Shown here one piece after another: positions 6,920 to 10,765 of a stretch of DNA of 10,765 bases. The translations under genes were made by a program, and so were the position numbers. Origin of the DNA: Bdellovibrionales bacterium (GTDB taxonomy: Bacteria > Bdellovibrionota > JAFGOL01); contig JAKLHL010000042.1 of NCBI GenBank assembly GCA_022710165.1, positions 1 through 10,765 of the forward strand, in the 5' to 3' direction. The notes beneath the pieces were generated by a model that was not told the DNA's origin, made no database searches, and saw only the letters and a program-made list of their open reading frames with translations. Each line of letters starts with the position of its first letter. Position 1 is the first letter of the stretch.

Positions 6920-8161
6920 TTAATCACGAGTACATCTGATACCGATAGTAGCGTCACGAGTTGTTGGGTCGAATTTGTACCTGTAGTGCGAGCTTAAATT
7001 TATAGCAGTAGAATCAGACCAAGAACCTCCACGAACGACTCGATTAACCACCGTAGTTAGATTAACACAACCAGCGCCAGAGCAAGCAGAGTACCAACCA
7101 GGATCATAAAAATCAAAGACCCACTCGCTCACATTCCCCGCTAGATCATATTGTCCATATTTATTTACATCATTTGCCACATATAGATCTACGTCACACG
7201 CACCTGCTTTATCGTAACACACAGAACTAGTACTAGGAGCTGTTGCTCCCCATGGATAAGTTCTTTCTTCACTACCACCCGCAGACGAATATTCCCATTC
7301 ATACTCAGTTAAAAGTCGTCCTCCATCCCAATAACAAAAAACAAAAGCTTCATACCAAGTCACACAATTTATAGGTTTATCCTCGTTTGCTCCAACCGTA
7401 TCGGTCCATGTTTTTGTAGCGCCACAATTTAAACCAGCTTTTAAAGCCGCTTCGGATACAGGGAGCAATGCGTTCCATGCCGCCTTCCACCCTGTTCCAG
7501 CAACATTTGGATTTACACCAACTCCGTCTGCTAGAGGTGTTGCTATAAACGCATCGTAAGCGGAAACAAATTTCCTAAATCTTCCAACCGTAACCTCAAA
7601 GACCTCAGGATTAGAGCTTTCAGAAATAATTGAATGTGCTGGTACTGTATCAGCAGGATAGCCAGCGTCAGCCCCCATAGTGAACGTTCCACCACTCATA
7701 TATTTTGTTGCACAGCAACTAGTTCCACCACAATCCAAACCACCCGCACACGAGACATTAACCGTCGTTGAATCAGAAACTGCTTCGTACGCAACCGTCT
7801 CAACGGCATCTTTAACAAGGACGTTAAAATAATGTGTCGTGCTTGCAGATAACCCTGTCACAGTTTTTGTTAATGCACCTACCGTCCAATCCAAAGCGAC
7901 AGTACCATTTGCCTCTGCTTCTTCAGCCGTAGAGATATTATTGTCCGTTGAGTATACAAGTTTATATTCTAGACCAGCCTGTTCAGTGGTACCGGACGTT
8001 GCGGCACCCCATGTTAGCGTCATGCTCGTATCCTCAATACCGGAAACAACGATCGCTGTTCCTGGAGTTAGAGGATCTGCGTTGCCGCCACCACCGCATC
8101 CCAAACATGAACAGATCACCGAAATAAGAAAGAACAACCCAAACGTATTTTTTAGTTTCAT
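6920..8161 (-). CDS. lipoprotein with fibronectin type III and FGE-sulfatase-like (SUMF1) domains
   Basis: With the ATG at 8161 the product is 413 residues. Residues 1-21 form a lipoprotein-like signal, with Cys22 (SCLGC) or Cys19 as the lipidation site, then a Gly run. About residues 30-135 form a fibronectin type III domain (SMTLTWGAA, GLEYKLVYS, LSASTTHYFNVLVKD). A Cys-rich linker follows, then an FGE/SUMF1-like domain from about 155: MSGGTFTMG, CVTWYEAFVFCYWDGGRLLTEYEWEY, YPWGA, GQYDLAGNVSEWVFDFYD, RGGSW (377-381) and IGIRC. Where true formylglycine-generating enzymes have two catalytic cysteines after RGGS(Y/W), this protein has SDSTAINLSSHYRYKF with none. It is therefore probably a non-catalytic, carbohydrate- or protein-binding surface member. 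A TTG 13 codons upstream keeps the frame open, but the ATG gives a proper lipoprotein signal. It stands alone between the terminator and the divergent DUF4294 gene. Confidence 0.88.
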   Translation of the reverse strand: MKLKNTFGLFFLISVICSCLGCGGGGNADPLTPGTAIVVSGIEDTSMTLTWGAATSGTTEQAGLEYKLVYSTDNNISTAEEAEANGTVALDWTVGALTKTVTGLSASTTHYFNVLVKDAVETVAYEAVSDSTTVNVSCAGGLDCGGTSCCATKYMSGGTFTMGADAGYPADTVPAHSIISESSNPEVFEVTVGRFRKFVSAYDAFIATPLADGVGVNPNVAGTGWKAAWNALLPVSEAALKAGLNCGATKTWTDTVGANEDKPINCVTWYEAFVFCYWDGGRLLTEYEWEYSSAGGSEERTYPWGATAPSTSSVCYDKAGACDVDLYVANDVNKYGQYDLAGNVSEWVFDFYDPGWYSACSGAGCVNLTTVVNRVVRGGSWSDSTAINLSSHYRYKFDPTTRDATIGIRCTRD

Positions 8162-8332
8162 AGTTCTTTTAATTGTATTGTGACCACCCCAAAAGCACAA
8201 ACAAAAAACCCGTGGTTTGACGACTGTCGGCCTTCTATACAGTTCACCAAACCTCTAACACAACAAATTACAATGATTACAGCACTTTGCAAAGCAACGC
8301 CCCTTGGCGTGATTCTTGCTTAGAAAGTTAGT

Positions 8333-8932
8333 ATGAATAAGATCATCCTCACTTCGTGTATTATCTGTCTAAGCATTATTCCCAGCTTGTCCTTCGCACA
8401 GGATAGTAGCAGAACAGCTTATGATGGTTTTCTTGTGCCGACAGTGGTCGTTGACGGGGAAAATCTACCTGTTTTCACACTTCCTGAAGTACCCATCTAC
8501 GCAAACGATATGTCAGCAAAAGAACTAAAGCGTTATCAAAAATTAGTAAGAGATGTAAAGAAAGTTTATCCTTATGCAAAAATAGCAAGAGAGATATTTC
8601 AAAAGTACAGCGATATATTAGCAAATGTGAGTTCAGAAAAAGAAAAAGATAAAATAATGGAACAGGTCGAGAGTGAGTTGAAAAAAGAATATGAAGGAAT
8701 AATAAAGGATCTTACTGTTCGCCAGGGAAAGATCCTCATTAAGCTCGTGGACAGAGAGACGACACACACTTCTTTCGAGATAATAGAGGACTTTAGGGGT
8801 ACATTCTCTGCCTTTTTATGGCAACAGCTTGCATTATTGTTTGGCTCAAACCTAAAAAAACAATACGATGCCGAGGGCGAAGATATGATGATAGAGAACA
8901 TCATTGCTGGAATTGAAGGCGGATGGCTGTAA
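8333..8932 (+). CDS. DUF4294 family exported protein
   Basis: The 199-residue product has a signal peptide (1-22, cleavage SFA-Q) and matches DUF4294 from memory. LPEVPIYANDMSAKELKRYQKLVRDVKKVYPYAKIA is followed by a charged helical stretch, then LTVRQGKILIKLVDRETTHTSFE (DRETTHTSFE at 140-149), FRGTFSAFLWQQLALLFGSNLKKQYD and EGEDMMIENII near the C-terminus. The family is found mostly in Bacteroidetes and has no established function, so its presence next to non-Bacteroidetes-like genes suggests transfer or a related phylum. The ribosome site is weak (AGAAAG). The gene is divergent from the lipoprotein gene across 171 bases in which I see only AT-rich DNA without a clear promoter. It is the last backbone gene before the tRNA scar. 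Confidence 0.85.
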   Translation: MNKIILTSCIICLSIIPSLSFAQDSSRTAYDGFLVPTVVVDGENLPVFTLPEVPIYANDMSAKELKRYQKLVRDVKKVYPYAKIAREIFQKYSDILANVSSEKEKDKIMEQVESELKKEYEGIIKDLTVRQGKILIKLVDRETTHTSFEIIEDFRGTFSAFLWQQLALLFGSNLKKQYDAEGEDMMIENIIAGIEGGWL

Positions 8933-8965
8933 GCCTTCTGCTCGCGTTATTTGCATTACCCCACT

Positions 8966-9044
8966 CCAAAGCCAAAAACAAAAAACTCAAGGCCACTTTC
9001 GTGCAACCTTGAGTTTATATTGCTTTTTTTCTTTTTGGCTTTGG
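8966..9044. terminator. nested hairpin / intrinsic terminator of the tRNA-fMet locus and DUF4294 gene
   Basis: The inner stem is AAACTCAAGG (8983-8992) with CCTTGAGTTT (9007-9016). On the minus strand it is followed by GTTTTTTGTTTTT, making a good terminator for the tRNA. On the plus strand a T-rich tract follows 7 bases later. An outer pair, CCAAAGCCAAAAA (8966-8978) with TTTTTGGCTTTGG (9032-9044), is perfectly complementary over 13 bp and reaches into the tRNA 3' CCA. Confidence 0.75.
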
Positions 9045-9087
9045 TAGCGGGGCTAGGATTTGAACCTAGGACCTTCGGGTTATGAGC
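9042..9087 (-). other. 3' fragment of tRNA-Met(CAT), probably tRNA-fMet; attachment-site scar of an integrated element
   Basis: Read on the minus strand, these 46 bases run from GCTCATAACCCG (anticodon loop with CAT and the 3' anticodon strand) through the T arm (CTAGG, TTCAAAT, CCTAG) to acceptor CCCCGCT and ACCA. The three Cs after the loop suit an initiator tRNA with a G-C-rich anticodon stem. Upstream, where the 5' anticodon strand, D arm and acceptor AGCGGGG should be, there is unrelated AT-rich sequence (TTTAAGTAAACCAA), so the gene is not functional here. A 3' fragment with its CCA facing left means that the element and the restored intact tRNA lie to the right, outside the window. The crossover would be in or just before the anticodon loop, a known tyrosine-recombinase target. 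Confidence 0.8.
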
Positions 9088-9153
9088 TTGGTTTACTTAA
9101 ATTCAAATTAGTTAATGATAATCGTATTTTCTTAATAAAAACAAAAAGATAGT

Positions 9154-9223
9154 CAGTCTCTATGTTGCTCTCTATTACCTTCAATTACCCTGTGTTTTGA
9201 TGTAGTGGTCGCCCATACGTCGC
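9154..9223. repeat. imperfect direct repeat, copy A
   Basis: This copy pairs with 10512-10571. Apart from a 10-base insertion here (TTCAATTACC), the two share about 53 of 60 bases. Conserved blocks include TCTATGTTG, TCTATTACC, CTGTGTTTT and GGTCGCC, ending in ACGTCGC. Copy A starts 13 bases beyond the stop codon of the 205-aa gene and lies 66 bases from the tRNA fragment. The role is unknown: it may be a cassette boundary, a shared 3' region or a recombination site. Confidence 0.85.
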
Positions 9224-9236
9224 CCGCGATCTTATT

Positions 9237-9854
9237 TTAAAGTGAGTTGGCTAGATATTGGACTTGTTTATTAAAATCAGCAAAGAATTGTATTACATGT
9301 TCTGGCAGATTAGGGGGAACGATTTTATGTTCTTGTAACGATAACTCTAGACTAGATTTAATCATACTAACAATTCCACGTGAAGGAAATGCACCATTCT
9401 CAAAATCACTTTTGCAACCTAATACAGCCATACGATTTATAATAGATTGTCTTACTTGAAATAACCTGACAGCCTTTACATCTTTGTGTTGTAACTCATT
9501 TTTTATAAAATCTTTCATGTATTTTCTATCCCAATCAGTCACACCTGGATGAGCATTGTAAGTTCTGTGACATTTTAATTCATCTAATCCAACAATATCA
9601 AAATTAAAAGTGCCCCACGCTTTGATAGAGTTCTGTATTTCCTGATATGTAGCAATTACCGATTGTGCAATCAATGCATCAATTGCATTAAAAACTATAG
9701 AATTAGCGATATTCATTTTAAAAAATTCTTCAAAGTTTTCTCGACCATGAAATTGCCTTAGAAGAAAAAGTTTTGCCGCTTCTGCTGATAAACCATGTCT
9801 GGTACAAATCCAAACCATCCCATCTATTAATTTAAGCCGTTCAACTTCTGTCAA
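9237..9854 (-). CDS. unknown protein with possible HEPN-like R-x4-H motif (second gene of the island operon)
   Basis: The 205-residue product starts with TTG; a textbook AAGGAG (9862-9867) lies 7 bases upstream and fixes this start. No signal peptide or membrane segment is seen, so it should be cytoplasmic. It appears mainly helical. The segment FFKMNIANSIVFNAIDALIAQSVIATYQEI (44-73) is followed by LKCHRTYNAHPG, where Arg97-T-Y-N-A-His102 fits the R-x4-H pattern of HEPN ribonucleases; the layout resembles AbiU2-type HEPN proteins, though I cannot confirm homology. It lies 41 bases downstream of the 163-aa gene on the same strand and is very probably translated from the same message. The DNA is more AT-rich than the backbone, in line with transfer. 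The function is not known; an RNA-cleaving defence or toxin role is inference. Confidence 0.8.
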   Translation of the reverse strand: MTEVERLKLIDGMVWICTRHGLSAEAAKLFLLRQFHGRENFEEFFKMNIANSIVFNAIDALIAQSVIATYQEIQNSIKAWGTFNFDIVGLDELKCHRTYNAHPGVTDWDRKYMKDFIKNELQHKDVKAVRLFQVRQSIINRMAVLGCKSDFENGAFPSRGIVSMIKSSLELSLQEHKIVPPNLPEHVIQFFADFNKQVQYLANSL

Positions 9855-9895
9855 GACCCTTCTCCTTAAAATACCAAATCATTTATTAGAAAAAA

Positions 9896-10387
9896 TTAAA
9901 AGTAATGTTTCCCTAGTTGCTCACGCACCCGTGACATATCCAGTCCTCTAGATTCAGAAAAGTTCATCAAGTCAGCTTCTATAGTTTTTTGAAGTTGTTT
10001 AGCCTTAATAGTAATACCTTTAATTCTATCAAAATGTTTAATTTGATCCGAAGTCATAAATACCTTGTCCATATATTCAGGTAAACACTTGTGTACTAGC
10101 CAATTTCTTTCCTCTCGAAATAGCTCAAGATCAGATAGTATATTTTCGCTGTAAAGCCCAGTCTCTTTTGTAATTCCAATAACTCGGCCAAGAACATAAG
10201 AACCATACTTTTCTAAAAATAAATCTGCTTCATCTTTAGGTATTCCATGTGGATATTTCACCTCTTTCTTTAATGTAAGTGAACAACTAAGAGCAGCTTC
10301 TAAAAGTTGAATGCTGCATAAAGCCTCCCCCATAAGAAAGTAAAGAGCGCCGGCCTCTTTTGCTGTTATTGTAACTCTTTCATTCAT
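9896..10387 (-). CDS. HEPN-like protein with RNxxxH motif (first gene of the island operon)
   Basis: The 163-residue protein is cytoplasmic and predicted all-helical. A first helix pair includes GEALCSIQLLEAALSCSLTLK (20-40). A later helix carries LELFREERNWLVHKCL, in which Arg94-Asn95-x3-His99 is the classic R(N/D)xxxH catalytic motif of HEPN domains. Many HEPN proteins are metal-independent RNases in toxin-antitoxin, abortive-infection and CRISPR systems. The ERNWLVH form is one I associate with uncharacterised HEPN-like proteins. No nucleotidyltransferase (MNT) antitoxin partner is visible; the partner gene here is the 205-aa protein 41 bases downstream. AGAGGT lies 2-7 bases before the ATG, a close-set ribosome site. 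A start codon 4 bases later is out of frame. The motif is seen directly; the RNase activity is inferred. Confidence 0.82.
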   Translation of the reverse strand: MNERVTITAKEAGALYFLMGEALCSIQLLEAALSCSLTLKKEVKYPHGIPKDEADLFLEKYGSYVLGRVIGITKETGLYSENILSDLELFREERNWLVHKCLPEYMDKVFMTSDQIKHFDRIKGITIKAKQLQKTIEADLMNFSESRGLDMSRVREQLGKHYF

Positions 10388-10479
10388 ACACCTCTATAAT
10401 ACATTAAATCCTCATCTGCACCAGTACATCATGATACAGGTTCTTGTAGAAACGAGTGAAAACGACGGCAGTTATAAAC

Positions 10480-10496
10480 GTTTAATAATTTTAAAC
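10480..10496. repeat. short inverted repeat upstream of the HEPN-like operon
   Basis: GTTTAA and TTAAAC form a perfect 6-bp inverted repeat around TAATT, about 95 bases before the ATG at 10387. It could be an operator for the operon or chance in AT-rich DNA. I see no convincing promoter in 10388-10511. Confidence 0.3.
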
Positions 10497-10511
10497 AGTT
10501 ATCACCACGGC

Positions 10512-10571
10512 CAGTTTCTATGTTGTTATCTATTACCCTGTGTTTTCATGTAGCGGTCGCCAACACGTCGC
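10512..10571. repeat. imperfect direct repeat, copy B
   Basis: This is the partner of 9154-9223 in the same orientation, lacking its 10-base insertion. It lies 47 bases beyond the stop of the partial gene at the right edge and 124 bases upstream of the HEPN-like operon. Both copies thus follow the 3' end of a minus-strand gene, and together they bracket the two-gene operon. Confidence 0.85.
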
Positions 10572-10618
10572 TAGTATATAAACTATTTTTATCTGATAGT
10601 TACAAAGGCTAGATCAAT

Positions 10619-10765
10619 TTATTTACCATTATGTGTTGCTTGTGAAATGATAGAGAAAATATCTTCTCCTTTCCTTAACTTTTCTAAAACTTGTTTAAAC
10701 ATAAATGCATCTTCTCTGTTTGTTTTTTCTTGAATCATGAGTAGCTTAGCAAGCAAAATAAGAAA
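10619..10765 (-). CDS. C-terminal end of an unidentified island gene
   Basis: A minus-strand reading frame enters from the right edge and stays open for 48 residues to a TAA at 10621-10619. The visible part reads FLILLAKLLMIQEKTNREDA, then FMFKQVLEKLRKGEDIFSII and SQATHNGK, a helical, charged sequence typical of a real protein. The 5' end is outside the window, and an internal ATG (residue 10 of the visible part) could be a start instead. No family is recognisable. Its orientation matches the two HEPN-like genes, so it may be the next cargo gene of the same element. Confidence 0.5.
   Translation of the reverse strand, partial: FLILLAKLLMIQEKTNREDAFMFKQVLEKLRKGEDIFSIISQATHNGK

Noticed and set aside
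8162..8200. TTG at 8200 as start of the FGE-like lipoprotein
   Set aside because: It would add 13 polar residues before the lipoprotein signal; the ATG at 8161 gives a normal signal peptide.
9042..9115. An intact tRNA gene, or a tRNA with a group I intron in the anticodon arm
   Set aside because: No 5' acceptor AGCGGGG or D arm is present nearby, the upstream bases do not pair with the 3' anticodon strand, and no group I intron core is visible. A more distant 5' exon cannot be excluded without more sequence.
9154..9223. Integron attC site
   Set aside because: The R'/R'' core triplets (GTT/AAC boundaries) and imperfect palindrome expected of attC are not apparent.
10520..10612. A 30-codon plus-strand frame starting ATG in repeat copy B (MLLSITLCF...)
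   Set aside because: There is no ribosome site, and copy A of the repeat stops the same frame after 12 codons, so it is not conserved.
1..10765. CRISPR array or insertion sequence
   Set aside because: No regularly spaced identical repeats, no transposase reading frame and no paired terminal inverted repeats were seen.

Overview
The window comes from a Gram-negative bacterium. Several products have Sec-type signal peptides, one is a probable lipoprotein, and most genes carry a recognisable Shine-Dalgarno sequence. The core part is moderately AT-rich and uses many ATA (Ile) and AGG (Arg) codons. I cannot place the lineage. A SWIB-domain protein, a tiny lysine-rich histone-H1-like protein and a DUF4294 protein (a family I know mainly from Bacteroidetes) would fit a poorly sampled phylum better than a model proteobacterium. 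That is inference only.

Bases 1-8932 look like chromosomal backbone. In order they hold: the start of an Old Yellow Enzyme-type oxidoreductase running off the left edge (-); an exported protein with C-terminal ankyrin repeats (+); a secreted choloylglycine-hydrolase/penicillin-acylase family Ntn-hydrolase (-) whose 3' end overlaps the ankyrin gene by 20 bases; a SWIB protein (-) that probably shares its transcript; an HD-domain hydrolase (+); a small secreted protein of unknown function (+); glmS (+); a 42-residue Lys/Ala-rich basic protein ending in four cysteines (+), followed by a strong bidirectional terminator; a lipoprotein with a fibronectin type III domain and an FGE-sulfatase-like domain (-); and a DUF4294 exported protein (+).

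The right part, from about 9042 to beyond the edge, looks like one end of an integrated element. At 9042-9087 lies only the 3' part of a tRNA-Met(CAT), probably initiator type, on the minus strand. It runs from the anticodon loop to CCA and its 5' part is replaced by unrelated AT-rich DNA. This is the usual scar of site-specific integration into a tRNA gene, and it implies that the intact tRNA and the rest of the element lie to the right. Within the element is a two-gene minus-strand operon. Both products carry an R-x4-H motif of the kind seen in HEPN RNase domains: RNWLVH in the 163-aa protein and RTYNAH in the 205-aa protein. The operon lies between two imperfect direct repeats of 60-70 bases. 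The end of another minus-strand gene reaches the right edge.

The best candidate for an undescribed system is this repeat-flanked pair of HEPN-like genes, plausibly a defence or toxin-type cargo cassette in a tRNA-fMet island. A second theme is a chromatin-like pair in the backbone: SWIB and the lysine-rich Cys4-tailed peptide.
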